DNA from: Candidatus Thorarchaeota archaeon
GTDB lineage: Archaea; Asgardarchaeota; Thorarchaeia; Thorarchaeales; Thorarchaeaceae
Reading direction: 5' to 3'
Length of the DNA stretch: 36,059 bases
Assembly: GCA_018238375.1 (NCBI GenBank)
Contig: JABCTJ010000130.1
Coordinates: 1-36,059, forward strand
Part shown: positions 23,045 through 31,910 of the stretch, piece by piece
Position numbering within the stretch: the first letter of the stretch is position 1
Layout of the letters: each line of letters opens with the position of its first letter
Notes under the pieces: model-generated
Seen by the model: the letters and a program-made list of their open reading frames with translations, nothing else
Told to the model about the DNA's origin: nothing
Databases searched by the model: none
Made by a program: the position numbers and the translations under genes

Positions 23045-24034
23045 CTAGTAACCTAGGTTCATGTCAACCACATTCCAAGGTTTCTCTCCTCGAATGAAGC
23101 GTAGGATATTCTCGCCAACAAAACGGATCTGTTCATTCATTATGCCTTCCGAGTACGCTGCCCTATGGGGCGACAACACAACGTTATCTAGCTCGTGAAA
23201 TGCAAAGTCGTTGGAGGGGGGGTTGATTGTGCCCTTCCTCTTGTGTGGATACTTCCACCAGACATCCAGCGCTGCTCCACCAATCCTACCTTCTGCAAGA
23301 GCTGCGTAAAGAGCCGCCTCGTCTACGATTGGACCACGAGAGATATTGATCAGTATAGATGATGGTTTCATCCATGATAGGAATCTCTCATCCACTAAAC
23401 CCTTGGAATAATTGGTAAGTGGAAGAGCAAGAATGACGAAGTCTGCACCTCTAACTGCGCGCTCTATGTGCTTAATCGAAGATATCTTGTCAACCAAATT
23501 CGTTTTGGCACTACTCCCAGTGTGAGTCACAGCATGTAGTTGCACCCCAAATGGCTTCAGTCGTTCCGCAATTGCAGACGCGACATTCCCTAATCCAATA
23601 AGCAAGCAGGTCTTCCCTCGAATCTCTATGTTAGGTCTTGAACCACCCCATCCACGAGACCAGTCACCCTTTCGAAGTTCTCGGTCACTCACAATGATGT
23701 TCTTTGCGGCTGCTAGGAGAAGCATAATCGTATACTCGGACACCTCAGCCGCATTTGCATGAGAATTGCATACAACTATGTCTTCATGCTCTCTGACTGC
23801 TTCATGGTCAATTTTGTCGATTCCAGCACCAAAAGCTTGAATCATCCGTAGATTTGATGCTGCACGGATGTATTCACCTGGGACACGGCCAGAAGCCACC
23901 GCTACGGCATCGCCCCCGGCTTTAATCATAGCCTCAGGATCCCTTGACGACACCACGACCTCAGCTTCATCTCCGAGTATGCTCTGAATCGTCTTTATAA
24001 TCTCTGCATCTTCGTAAGGGACCAGCACTTTCAC
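23045..24034 (-). CDS. D-2-hydroxyacid dehydrogenase (NAD-dependent)
   Basis: A dehydrogenase of the phosphoglycerate/glycerate/formate dehydrogenase family. The Rossmann motif is LIGLGNVASAIAERL, the catalytic Arg is in NISRGPIVDEAAL, and the catalytic His is in LSPHRAAYSEG, where the usual HPHxA is changed to SPHRA. ALDVWWKYP precedes it. No ACT or ASB regulatory domain, so it is probably not SerA; the substrate is open. I prefer the GTG at 24034 (VKVLVPYED), with GGGAG eight bases upstream, over the TTG at 24049. Its 5' end is about 160 nt from the tnpB start, so the element may have landed in its promoter region. Confidence 0.88.
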   Translation of the reverse strand: MKVLVPYEDAEIIKTIQSILGDEAEVVVSSRDPEAMIKAGGDAVAVASGRVPGEYIRAASNLRMIQAFGAGIDKIDHEAVREHEDIVVCNSHANAAEVSEYTIMLLLAAAKNIIVSDRELRKGDWSRGWGGSRPNIEIRGKTCLLIGLGNVASAIAERLKPFGVQLHAVTHTGSSAKTNLVDKISSIKHIERAVRGADFVILALPLTNYSKGLVDERFLSWMKPSSILINISRGPIVDEAALYAALAEGRIGGAALDVWWKYPHKRKGTINPPSNDFAFHELDNVVLSPHRAAYSEGIMNEQIRFVGENILRFIRGEKPWNVVDMNLGY

Positions 24035-24190
24035 AATCTTAGCTCCCAAGGGATGCTTGGTTGCATTTCGTTGCTTAAGTCAATACGGATGGGGACTTCG
24101 TTAGTTGGTGGAAAAAGAGAGCATGCAACGGCTGCCAAGAACTTGTGCAATTCTGGACATTTTGTAGGTGGTTATAACATACTGCTCAGG

Positions 24191-24213
24191 ATTGAACGAT
24201 GTGGACGTTCAAT
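24191..24213 (+). repeat. Left hairpin overlapping the tnpB start
   Basis: Perfect 8-bp stem ATTGAACG/CGTTCAAT with loop ATGTGGA. The last two stem bases are part of the tnpB ATG. It could be the transposon's left-end hairpin, a translation control element, or both. Confidence 0.55.
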
Positions 24214-25426
24214 GCTGATTTCAAGGGCTTTCAAATACGAACTGGACCCAAACAACCAGCAGAGGACCAGGCTCTCTCAACATGCCGGGTGCGCGCGTTT
24301 TGCTTACAACTGGGGTTTGCAGCAGAGAATTGCACTCTACCGTCAAAGTCAGGACAAGAAGCGTTTTACCAGTGCTATTGCACAACACAGGGAACTGAAC
24401 CGACTGAAGAAAACGGTCTATCCATGGATGTATGAGGTCTCCAAGTGTGCCCCACAGGAGGCCCTGAGAAACCTTGAACGAGCCTTCAGGAACTTCTATC
24501 GGGGATTGAAGTCCGGGAAGAGAGTGGGATTTCCCAAGTTCAAGAAGCGGGGTGTACATGACAGTTTCAGACTCACTGGCACCATCCGATTTATTGGTCG
24601 CATGATTCAATTGCCACGACTAGGAAGAATCAGGCTCAAGGAGAAGAGAGAGAGTTACTTCAAAGGAAGGATCCTGTCGGTCACCGTGACCAAGAGAGCT
24701 GACAGATGGTATGTGTCAGTGACTGTTGAAATGGAGATAGGTCGCCCTGAACCTCCAGGTGGTGGACCTGTAGGAGTGGACCTTGGTGTCAAGACTCTGG
24801 CCACTCTCTCTGATGGAATCGCGTATTCCAATCCGCGAGTGCTGGAGAAGAAACTGAGAAAGCTGAGAAGACTATCCAACTGCCTATCACGAAAGAAGAG
24901 AGGGAGCAAGAACAGCGAGCGAGCAAGACATGGACTTGCTAGACTCCATCTGAGAGTCTTCAACATCCGGCAAGACACACTGCACAAGATCACGACCCAT
25001 CTGGCCAAGAACCACAGTCAGATAGTGATTGAGGACCTGTGTGTCGCAGGGATGCTGAAGAACAGGAGACTGTCCCGAGTGATTGCTGATGTGGGGTTCT
25101 ACGAGTTCAGAAGACAACTGCAGTACAAGTGTGAGTGGTATGGTTCTGAGCTTGTTGTAGCCCCACGATTCTACCCGTCATCGAAGAGATGTTCAGCCTG
25201 CGGGAATATCAAGAAAGACCTGACACTATCAGACAGAGTCTACGTCTGTACTGAGTGCGGGTTGGAGATGAACCGCGATTTGAACGCTGCATGTAATCTT
25301 GTCGCCGCCAGTTGGACGGAGACAGAAAACGCCTGTGGAGAGGACGTAAGACTTGTGGCAGATTCGGTAGGATCTGCAGAGCAGACCTCAATGAATCAGG
25401 AACCGAACATCAGTCAAGGACATTGA
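24212..25426 (+). CDS. tnpB: TnpB RNA-guided nuclease/transposon protein
   Basis: TnpB, ancestor of Cas12, cuts DNA at sites set by a guide RNA from the transposon's right end. The N-terminal OrfB helix-turn-helix is at MLISRAFKYELDPNNQQ. The RuvC acidic residues are present: Asp near 190 in GVDLGVKTLA, Glu near 273 in IVIEDLCV and Asp near 356 in NRDLNAAC. The zinc finger CSACG...CTECG lies between the last two. It therefore looks intact. The ATG at 24212 gives a family-typical 404 residues; the track's upstream extension has no homologous look. No tnpA is visible. It sits between the dehydrogenase and ProRS genes. Confidence 0.92.
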   Translation: MLISRAFKYELDPNNQQRTRLSQHAGCARFAYNWGLQQRIALYRQSQDKKRFTSAIAQHRELNRLKKTVYPWMYEVSKCAPQEALRNLERAFRNFYRGLKSGKRVGFPKFKKRGVHDSFRLTGTIRFIGRMIQLPRLGRIRLKEKRESYFKGRILSVTVTKRADRWYVSVTVEMEIGRPEPPGGGPVGVDLGVKTLATLSDGIAYSNPRVLEKKLRKLRRLSNCLSRKKRGSKNSERARHGLARLHLRVFNIRQDTLHKITTHLAKNHSQIVIEDLCVAGMLKNRRLSRVIADVGFYEFRRQLQYKCEWYGSELVVAPRFYPSSKRCSACGNIKKDLTLSDRVYVCTECGLEMNRDLNAACNLVAASWTETENACGEDVRLVADSVGSAEQTSMNQEPNISQGH

Positions 25427-25431
25427 TGTCC
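25418..25431 (+). repeat. Right hairpin overlapping the tnpB stop
   Basis: GGACA-TTGA-TGTCC, a 5-bp stem with a 4-nt loop covering the stop codon. It is a candidate for the right-end hairpin and for the 3' part of the guide (omega) RNA. Confidence 0.45.
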
Positions 25432-25474
25432 AAGATTGTGTAAGTTTCGGGCAACGGCCATGACTGTGTGTTGA

Positions 25475-26956
25475 TTAATACGACCGGGCCACGTACACGA
25501 TTTCCTTTGCAGGTTTACCGCAGACAATGCAAACGCCATCTGGTTGTTCCTCAACGTTCGTCCTCGTACCTCTGATCTCGCCGCCGGTCTTGTCTTTAAT
25601 TTCTTCGTCACAAGCAAGGCCCTCCATCTCGATGGTACAGAAGGGTATTCGGGCAATCTTCCCCTGGTCCAAAGCGTCAGAGATTCCGCCCATGGTATCT
25701 GTATCCACAATGAGATTCTCGAATTTAGCGTCAGCCGTGGCACGTAGATTCTTGTCGATTTCTTTGCCAAGGTTGCGCACCCTCTTAACCAGACCATCCA
25801 ATTCAACGGATTCGCGCTCTAGGAGGTCTCTGCGGAAGAGCACAACCTGTTGCTTCTTCATATCACGAGGGCCAGCCTCAAGGCGAATGGGTACCCCCTT
25901 CATCTCCCAGTAGTTGAACTTCCATCCAGGAGTAGCATCACAATCGTCAAGATGAACTCGGATGCTTGATTTGCGCAGCTTGCTCTCTATGCCACGGCAG
26001 TACTCCATCACCTTGTCTTCATCCGTTCCTCTAAAGATTGGAACAATGACCACTTGATAGGGAGCAATCCTGAAGGGGAGTCGTAACCCCTTGTCGTCAC
26101 CATGTATCGAGATCATGGCACCAAAGATTCGGGAAATTGCAGGGCCGTAACACGTCTGAAATGGGTGGACGGTTTCGTTATTTTCATCAAGAAACTTGAT
26201 GTCAAACGCCTTTGCAAAGTTGTCACCAAGATCGTGTGTGGAGGGTAACTGGATTACCTTTCCATCAGGCATCAGGGTATCTGCTGCATAGGTGTTGAGC
26301 CCTCCAGGAAACTTGTCCCATTGTGTACGCTTGAAGGTCAAAACAGGGAGACCGTACTCTTCTGTGACTACTTCTTTTGTAGTTTCCAAATCTTCCATTA
26401 CTTGTGCTAGCACCTCGTCATGAGTAGCAAACACATTGTGAGACTCAATCCATAGGAACTCCCTCCCTCTAAGAAAGGGCCGAGTGCTCTTGACCTCAGA
26501 GCGGAACACTGAGCATCGCTGGTAGCGCTTCAGAGGTAGGTCTCTCCAACTGCGTATCCACAGGGAGTACATTGGATATATTGCGGTTTCACTCGTTGGC
26601 CTGAGAGCCAGACGCTCTTCCAGCTCCTGACCATCACCAAACTCCTTGATCCAGAACACTTGGGGCGTGAAGCCCTCAACATGATCTGCCTCCTTTGTGA
26701 GACTGCTCTCTGGTATCACTGTCGGAAATAGCATAGGCAGGTGCTTTTTGCGCTGGAGGACCTCCTCAAGAAGATTGAACATGAGGTTCATCGTCATAGT
26801 GCTCCAAGGCAAGAATGGTGTGAACCCCTTCACCCCATATCTGACGTCAGCGAGCTCAGCCACCTTGCATATCTCTCCATACCACTCAGGGAAGTTCTCT
26901 TCCTTGTTTATGCTGAAGATGGCCTGTTTGTTGCTTTTCTTCCCACCATTGCTCAT
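25475..26956 (-). CDS. proS: Prolyl-tRNA synthetase, archaeal/eukaryotic type
   Basis: Attaches proline to tRNA-Pro. Class II signatures: EVLQRKKHLPMLFPTVIPES, motif 2-like RPTSETAIYPMYSLWIRSWRDLPLKRYQ and FRSEVKSTRPFLRGREFLWIE. The anticodon-binding domain follows (PFRIAPYQVVIVPIF). The C-terminal domain has the zinc-type cysteines, FCTIEMEGLAC...VCIVCGK, and ends in ARSY, the hallmark of archaeal/eukaryotic-type enzymes. The length of 493 is normal. The ATG at 26956 is the only good start. Confidence 0.96.
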   Translation of the reverse strand: MSNGGKKSNKQAIFSINKEENFPEWYGEICKVAELADVRYGVKGFTPFLPWSTMTMNLMFNLLEEVLQRKKHLPMLFPTVIPESSLTKEADHVEGFTPQVFWIKEFGDGQELEERLALRPTSETAIYPMYSLWIRSWRDLPLKRYQRCSVFRSEVKSTRPFLRGREFLWIESHNVFATHDEVLAQVMEDLETTKEVVTEEYGLPVLTFKRTQWDKFPGGLNTYAADTLMPDGKVIQLPSTHDLGDNFAKAFDIKFLDENNETVHPFQTCYGPAISRIFGAMISIHGDDKGLRLPFRIAPYQVVIVPIFRGTDEDKVMEYCRGIESKLRKSSIRVHLDDCDATPGWKFNYWEMKGVPIRLEAGPRDMKKQQVVLFRRDLLERESVELDGLVKRVRNLGKEIDKNLRATADAKFENLIVDTDTMGGISDALDQGKIARIPFCTIEMEGLACDEEIKDKTGGEIRGTRTNVEEQPDGVCIVCGKPAKEIVYVARSY

Positions 26957-27119
26957 AGTATCATCCTTCTGTGATTTGATAGAACTACAGAGAATCCGCT
27001 AGGACAAAGAATCAGTAGTCTAGTGATAGTGCGGAACGCATTCACCTAGCATTAATCGTTCACCAAAGGAGTGTCGGCTGTGTTTGTTATTTAAGTTGTA
27101 CCTTGAGTGTAGCGAGTTT

Positions 27120-27641
27120 CTATCGTTTAATTTTCACTTCACCGATATCTTTGACTCGTTTGTCAAGCCCGTGCTTCTTGATTAGTTGAGTCACGCCCTT
27201 CGGCACCAATGGCTCCCACTCGCCACCCCAACGGAGAAGGTCCCGAATATGTCGTGCACTAAACGTATCCCGCTCCAAGAGCTCTGTTTGGTCCACCTTA
27301 ATGCCTGCATCCTTTAGAAGCTCTATGACAAGTGGATTATGAGTGTACGCCTTGTTGAAGTAAGGCACGAAACTTCTAAGGTGTGCCACCCAAATCGGGT
27401 GGATGTTGATGTCAGGAAGTGGGATTATGTCAATGCGCTCTAGCGGCAGACCCTCATCTATTATGGCACGCTTCAGAAACATAACTCGCTCGCCACCCGT
27501 GAATGGATTATCAGGTGTGTAAGCGTACTGGGAGCTTCCAATAACAATCGTCAGGTCCTCGCCCCTCTCCAGAATCTGTTTTATCGTGTGAATATGTCCC
27601 TTGTGAACTGGCTGGAAGCGTCCTATGAACACTGATTGCAT
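27120..27641 (-). CDS. nadM: Nicotinamide-nucleotide adenylyltransferase, archaeal type
   Basis: Forms NAD from NMN and ATP. The nucleotidyltransferase motif GRFQPVHKGH (residues 7-16) and the late FSARHIRDLL (the ISTxxR-type motif) are both present, with NIHPIWVAHL between. The length of 173 is typical of archaeal NadM. It is a later step of the pathway begun by NadC at 12.7 kb. It is divergent from rtcA. The 163 nt between it and proS hold no gene that I can see. Confidence 0.93.
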   Translation of the reverse strand: MQSVFIGRFQPVHKGHIHTIKQILERGEDLTIVIGSSQYAYTPDNPFTGGERVMFLKRAIIDEGLPLERIDIIPLPDINIHPIWVAHLRSFVPYFNKAYTHNPLVIELLKDAGIKVDQTELLERDTFSARHIRDLLRWGGEWEPLVPKGVTQLIKKHGLDKRVKDIGEVKIKR

Positions 27642-27766
27642 TGTAATCGTGATGGGGTGAAATGGCAGTCCAGATAAGCATTGAGTGTCCGAGAAAACCG
27701 ACCGAGAAACAGCCGTTGAATTGAAACGCAGCGTTTCTTAACAGCAATGCCACATCTGATATCAAG

Positions 27767-28846
27767 ATGACTGCGATAATTGATATTGATGGCTCCTACG
27801 GTGAGGGCGGTGGACAGATTCTGCGAACCTCGGTTTCATTATCCGCTTTAACTATGAAACCAGTAAGAATCACGAATATCCGGGCAGGGCGGCGCAAACC
27901 GGGACTTAGAAGACAGCATATCGCAGGAATAGAGCTTACGGCCCAGCTTGTCGACGCTTCGGTCAAGGGCTTGGAAGTGGGAAGTACAGAAATCGAGTTT
28001 GCACCAAGAACAAGGCAGAGTGGTGAGTTTAGCTACGACGTAGGAACAGCCGGTTCCATATCCCTAATCCTTCAAGCTGTGCTTCCGCCTGCGGTGCTAT
28101 CGCCAGAACCAGTAAGTTTCAAATTAAGGGGAGGTACCGATGTTGCTTGGAGTCCACCAATCGACTATATGCGCAATCTGTTTGTCAATGTCCTGCATCA
28201 AATGGGGCCTCGTGTAAAAATCGTCCAGCATCGACGCGGCCACTACCCCAGAGGTGGAGGCGATGTTTCATGTGAAATAATCCCTGTGAAAACGATTCAG
28301 CCGCTCGATTTGGTGCAATTCGGTGAGCTGCAGTATGTAAACGGTATCTCTCATTGTGTCAGGTTGCCCTCACATGTTGCGGAAAGGCAGGCTTTGTCAG
28401 CGGAAACCATTCTAGCTGAACACGACATAGAAACAGAACACATAGTTCGCGAGAGCTATCCAAAGAACAAGGACCCGCATCTGGGCCCGGGAAGTGGCAT
28501 TGTTATCTGGGCCGAGTCTCGCGATGGTATCCGGCTTGGAGCTGACAATCTTGGAGAAAGAGGGAAGAGAGCAGAAATTGTCGGCGCGGAATCCGCTCAG
28601 CATCTCTTGAGCGAACTTTCAACGGAGATGGCCATTGATTCGCATCTGAGTGACATGCTTGTGCCTTTTCTTGCTATAGCATCGGGCAGGAGTAGAATTG
28701 GTGTGACTGAGATAACATCTCATCTAGAAACAAACATCTGGGTGGTAGAACGCATCCTAGGCCTCAAGATGACACTTGAGGGGGAAATCGGATCTTCAGG
28801 AATCCTGACATCAGAAGGAGTTGGACTTTTCTCTGGAGAGGGATGA
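27767..28846 (+). CDS. rtcA: RNA 3'-terminal phosphate cyclase
   Basis: Converts a 3'-phosphate RNA end to a 2',3'-cyclic phosphate using ATP. The N-terminal signature IDGSYGEGGGQILRTSVSLSAL is followed by RRKPGLRRQHI. A family His near the C-terminus, in SHLSDMLVPFLAIASG, aligns with the catalytic His that is adenylated in RtcA. The length of 359 is normal. The eukaryotic relative Rcl1, which lacks activity, is less likely because the His is kept. Its 3' end overlaps the NOG1 gene by 36 bases. Confidence 0.92.
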   Translation: MTAIIDIDGSYGEGGGQILRTSVSLSALTMKPVRITNIRAGRRKPGLRRQHIAGIELTAQLVDASVKGLEVGSTEIEFAPRTRQSGEFSYDVGTAGSISLILQAVLPPAVLSPEPVSFKLRGGTDVAWSPPIDYMRNLFVNVLHQMGPRVKIVQHRRGHYPRGGGDVSCEIIPVKTIQPLDLVQFGELQYVNGISHCVRLPSHVAERQALSAETILAEHDIETEHIVRESYPKNKDPHLGPGSGIVIWAESRDGIRLGADNLGERGKRAEIVGAESAQHLLSELSTEMAIDSHLSDMLVPFLAIASGRSRIGVTEITSHLETNIWVVERILGLKMTLEGEIGSSGILTSEGVGLFSGEG

Positions 28847-29881
28847 AACGTACTCATCCACTGACTCCTGAAGAGAAGTCAGGTCGACCGCCTCAACCGC
28901 AGCTCTCATCAATTCGTCGATGCCCACTCCCTCGCTAGCGATAATCTCATGACTCGGTTGCAACTTGATTCTTGCCGCCTTCAAGTGCTCTGGAGGAGTG
29001 ATGTCTACCTTGTTGAAGACCACCAACAATGGATTAAGGGGAAACATTCGGCGGACCTCGTTGTATAGATTTACCTGCTCATCGATGTTCCAGCCGCAAG
29101 CCTCAGATGGATCTACCATGAAGATGATTACGTGAGCCAGATACTTAAGCGCTGCAATCGCAGCCCTCTCGATTTCGTTCCTTTCAGCCATCGGGCGATC
29201 GAGAATTCCCGGCGTATCAACGACCTGAACACTGTGGTTCTCAACAGTCAGATGGCCCACGATGACTTCACGTGTTGTGAATGGATAGTATGCAATCTCG
29301 GGCTTAGCCGTAGAAACAGCCTTGACAAGGGTGGACTTGCCGACATTTGGAAAACCTGCGCAAACAATGGTGGGCGAGTTGGGACTTATACCGGGAAGAC
29401 GGGACATGACCATCTTGGCCTCGATGATGAAGTCCAGGTTCTTTCCTGTGGTTCTCAAGATTGACGATATTCGCCCCTTCGCGGCACTACGTGACCGCTT
29501 CAGCTGTTTGAAATCATTAGCCAGTTTGAGTGCTTCGAGATGCTTGCTGGCTATGTCGTCGATGAGAGTGATGCAATTGTATACCGCTCCCAAGGATTGC
29601 TTGAGCTTGTCAGTACCCACAAGAACCTCTGTCAGTTCCAAGTAGAATGGATGCATACGTTCCAAGGACGGAAATTTCTCCACTGCTATTCGGAGCTTCG
29701 CTTTCACGTGTTTCACGAATTCCTGAAGGCGCGTAATCTCTCTGATTCGAGTTCTTTCAACCTTCTTTAGCCTGTGCGAGCTCTTCATGCTCGCGCTAGT
29801 CGATTTGTTATGCGCAAATGTAATGAGCTCCTCCGCAGTCATGATGGTCGGAATGTCTGCAAAAGGATTCATTCGACGCAT
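28811..29881 (-). CDS. NOG1-family GTPase
   Basis: A ribosome-biogenesis GTPase of the Obg/NOG1 group. The N-terminal helical region (about 1-165) is the Nog1-type domain. GTPase motifs follow: G1 AGFPNVGKST, a threonine in the switch I stretch YYPFTTREVIVG, G3 DTPGILD, and G4 NKVD. Length is 356, as expected for archaea; the long eukaryotic C-terminus is absent. A second Met at 29872 (MNPFADIP) is an equally good start. The gene is convergent with rtcA and overlaps it by 36 bases. Confidence 0.92.
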   Translation of the reverse strand: MRRMNPFADIPTIMTAEELITFAHNKSTSASMKSSHRLKKVERTRIREITRLQEFVKHVKAKLRIAVEKFPSLERMHPFYLELTEVLVGTDKLKQSLGAVYNCITLIDDIASKHLEALKLANDFKQLKRSRSAAKGRISSILRTTGKNLDFIIEAKMVMSRLPGISPNSPTIVCAGFPNVGKSTLVKAVSTAKPEIAYYPFTTREVIVGHLTVENHSVQVVDTPGILDRPMAERNEIERAAIAALKYLAHVIIFMVDPSEACGWNIDEQVNLYNEVRRMFPLNPLLVVFNKVDITPPEHLKAARIKLQPSHEIIASEGVGIDELMRAAVEAVDLTSLQESVDEYVSSLSREKSNSF

Positions 29882-29988
29882 TGATGGATTACATCCTTGG
29901 AATCATTATTCAGTTATTCAAGCAGAAGAGAGGAATAGGAGGTTCTTCTGCAGTGAGTCTACTGACTAAATGTCAGGTATGGGTAATG

Positions 29989-29997
29989 TTTTAAAAA
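29989..29997 (+). promoter_or_regulatory. Putative TATA box for the proteasome-riboflavin kinase operon
   Basis: TTTTAAAAA lies about 55 nt before the proteasome subunit start, leaving a short 5' leader. It is the clearest A/T box in the 167-nt gap between the divergent NOG1 and proteasome genes. Confidence 0.45.
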
Positions 29998-30048
29998 CAA
30001 CCGGCATGACCAAACGAACTGAAGAGGACCCCATGGAGGCAAAAATGA

Positions 30049-30642
30049 ATGTCACTTCCAACAGGCGCAACTATTGTCGGTATCAAGTGCAGTGACGGAG
30101 CCGTTGTAGCAACAGACTCTCTGATAAGCTGGGGTACAATGGTCCTGAGTGATAGGGGTGTAAAAGCGTTCAAGCTCACGGATACTATAGTGCTAGCCTC
30201 CGCGGGCCTAACCTCTGATTATCAAATGCTCGTGAATCGTTTGCAGGCTCAAATCAAGCTCTATGAACTAAACCAGAAGAAGAAGATTGGCGTTAAGGTT
30301 CTGTCAAAGATGGTTGCAAACACGCTCTATTCACGACGAATGATGCCTCTATACATCCAGACAGTGATTGTCGGGCTTGATGTAGATGGACCCGCCCTTT
30401 ACACACTCGATATGGGAGGTTCTCTAATTCCTGATGAATACACCGCCGCAGGTACGGGCGTTCGCACTGCCTATGGTGTGCTTGAGAATGATTTCAAGGC
30501 TGGCCTAACTGTGAAGGAAGCCGAGGAGATTGCTGTCCGAGCCGTGAAAGCAGGTATCGCACGAGATGTGCAGTCAGGAGGACCCATCCAAGTCATGGTT
30601 GTAACCAAGGATGGGGTTACTGAACGAATTATTGAGAACTAG
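30049..30642 (+). CDS. Proteasome beta-type subunit with Ala at the Thr1 position
   Basis: Archaeal 20S proteasome beta fold: VGIKCSDGAVVATDSLISWG, ASAGLTSDYQMLVNRLQAQI, AAGTGVRTAYGVLE and RDVQSGGPIQVMVV. Aligned by eye to the archaeal beta subunit, Asp17, Lys33, Asp166 and Ser169 are kept, but the catalytic N-terminal Thr1 of TTTVGI is Ala (TGATIVGI, Ala7 of the precursor). It is therefore probably not processed and not proteolytic, serving as a structural or regulatory subunit beside an active one coded elsewhere. GGAGG lies nine bases before the ATG. The next gene starts inside its stop codon (TAGTG). Confidence 0.88.
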   Translation: MSLPTGATIVGIKCSDGAVVATDSLISWGTMVLSDRGVKAFKLTDTIVLASAGLTSDYQMLVNRLQAQIKLYELNQKKKIGVKVLSKMVANTLYSRRMMPLYIQTVIVGLDVDGPALYTLDMGGSLIPDEYTAAGTGVRTAYGVLENDFKAGLTVKEAEEIAVRAVKAGIARDVQSGGPIQVMVVTKDGVTERIIEN

Positions 30643-31907
30643 TGCGTGTGTACCTATTGGACTCGCACACACTCGTTTTTTCGGCGCATTCTTCATCTAG
30701 ATACAGTCTTGCGGCTCTTCTTGGTGCTGTTGAAACGGACCCACGACTTGCAGATCTGCACGTGGTTGCTCCACTAGAGCTCACTGAGAGTGTGCTGGAG
30801 AAAATGGCCGCTCAGGGACGACTCATCATTGCCCACTCTGTGATGTCAACCCAAACTGAGAGAGTCTATCATGAGGTGAGTAAGGCTCGGAAGAAGCTTG
30901 GTAGTGGTACGACGCTAATAGCTGGGGGAGCCCACGCAAGCGCGCGACCAGGGGAGCTGTTGGATGCAGGTTTTGATTATGTGGTAGTTGGTGAGGGTGA
31001 GCAGGTATTTCCCGAGCTCTTATGGCGCCTCATGAATAATCAAGATACTGATACAATAGCAGGAGTGGTCTCAGAGCAATCTAAGAACTATCCTAAGCCA
31101 CGTAACTTGCCTCGAATACAGCTTGATGACTATCCGCCATTTGCATTGGACATGAATATCGTGGGTCCAGTAGAGGTCACGCGTGGATGCCCATATGCCT
31201 GCAAATTTTGTTGTACGCCGTTTCTGACAGGAGGTCGAGTCAGACATAGATCTGTGGAGTCTATCACGAAATGGCTCCGCACGGCCGTGGAAAAGAGAGG
31301 GTTTCAGCGCACATGGTTTCTGTCACCGAATGCGCTTTGTTATGGAGGACGAGGTCGTAACGTTGTTCCTGAGAAGCTGGAACACCTTCTGAAAGAGAGT
31401 ACCTCCATTGAAGGTCTTGATGAAGTCTTCTTTGGCTCCTTTCCATCAGAGGTAAGGCCCGAGTTCGTGAGCAAGGAAATTCTCGAACTATTACGGCACT
31501 ACGTGGCAAACAAGACACTGCAGATAGGTCTGCAATCTGGGAGCGATAAAGTTCTCAAGGCCGCAAACAGGCAGCACACCGTCGCTGAGGGGTTAGACGC
31601 AGTCAGGATTGCGCTAGATTGTGGTTTCATACCTCATGTGGACATAATTTTTGGGCTCCCAGAAGAAGCGAAAGAAGATGTGGATGCAAGCATCGAGCTC
31701 TGTCATGATCTTGTAGATATGGGTGCCAGATTGCATGGGCATGTATTCATGCCTTTACCCGGAAGCGATTTCGAGAATATGCCACCAGGTCGACTAGATG
31801 ATGAAACTCGCAGAGTTCTTGGAGATTTATCAAGACGTAAGGTGTTGACTGGCGCGTGGGGCAATCAAGAGAGCTTGGCTGAGAAGCTGGCTACAGTTGA
31901 TAGATAA
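30642..31907 (+). CDS. B12-binding-type radical SAM protein (TIGR04013-like)
   Basis: Residues 1 to about 140 look like a cobalamin-binding Rossmann domain (SVMSTQTERVYHEVSK, LIAGGAHASARPGELL, YVVVGEGEQVFPELL), without the clear DxHxxG cobalt-ligand motif. The radical SAM domain has the cluster motif Cys183-xxx-Cys187-xx-Cys190 in RGCPYACKFC. IGLQSGSDKVLKAANR and DIIFGLPEE are radical SAM strand signatures. The start is GTG, overlapping the previous stop by one base. Taw1 begins three bases after its stop, so a role in tRNA modification is tempting, but the substrate is unknown. Confidence 0.82.
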   Translation: MRVYLLDSHTLVFSAHSSSRYSLAALLGAVETDPRLADLHVVAPLELTESVLEKMAAQGRLIIAHSVMSTQTERVYHEVSKARKKLGSGTTLIAGGAHASARPGELLDAGFDYVVVGEGEQVFPELLWRLMNNQDTDTIAGVVSEQSKNYPKPRNLPRIQLDDYPPFALDMNIVGPVEVTRGCPYACKFCCTPFLTGGRVRHRSVESITKWLRTAVEKRGFQRTWFLSPNALCYGGRGRNVVPEKLEHLLKESTSIEGLDEVFFGSFPSEVRPEFVSKEILELLRHYVANKTLQIGLQSGSDKVLKAANRQHTVAEGLDAVRIALDCGFIPHVDIIFGLPEEAKEDVDASIELCHDLVDMGARLHGHVFMPLPGSDFENMPPGRLDDETRRVLGDLSRRKVLTGAWGNQESLAEKLATVDR

Positions 31908-31910
31908 GAT

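Larger units (their letters stand above)
24191..25435 (+). mobile_element. Solo tnpB element (IS200/IS605-like), ends approximate
   Basis: A tnpB gene without any tnpA, bracketed by imperfect hairpins: ATTGAACG-ATGTGGA-CGTTCAAT just before and over the start codon, and GGACA-TTGA-TGTCC over the stop. Subterminal hairpins are typical of this group. True left and right ends are not defined; the left end may extend further into 24050-24190. Confidence 0.6.

Noticed and set aside
24053-24211. 53-residue N-terminal extension of TnpB in the ORF track
   Set aside because: No start codon context and no similarity to TnpB; the family begins at MLISRAFKYEL.
27000-27120. Possible small RNA or gene between nadM and proS
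   Set aside because: No stable long hairpin, tRNA arm or coding pattern found by eye.
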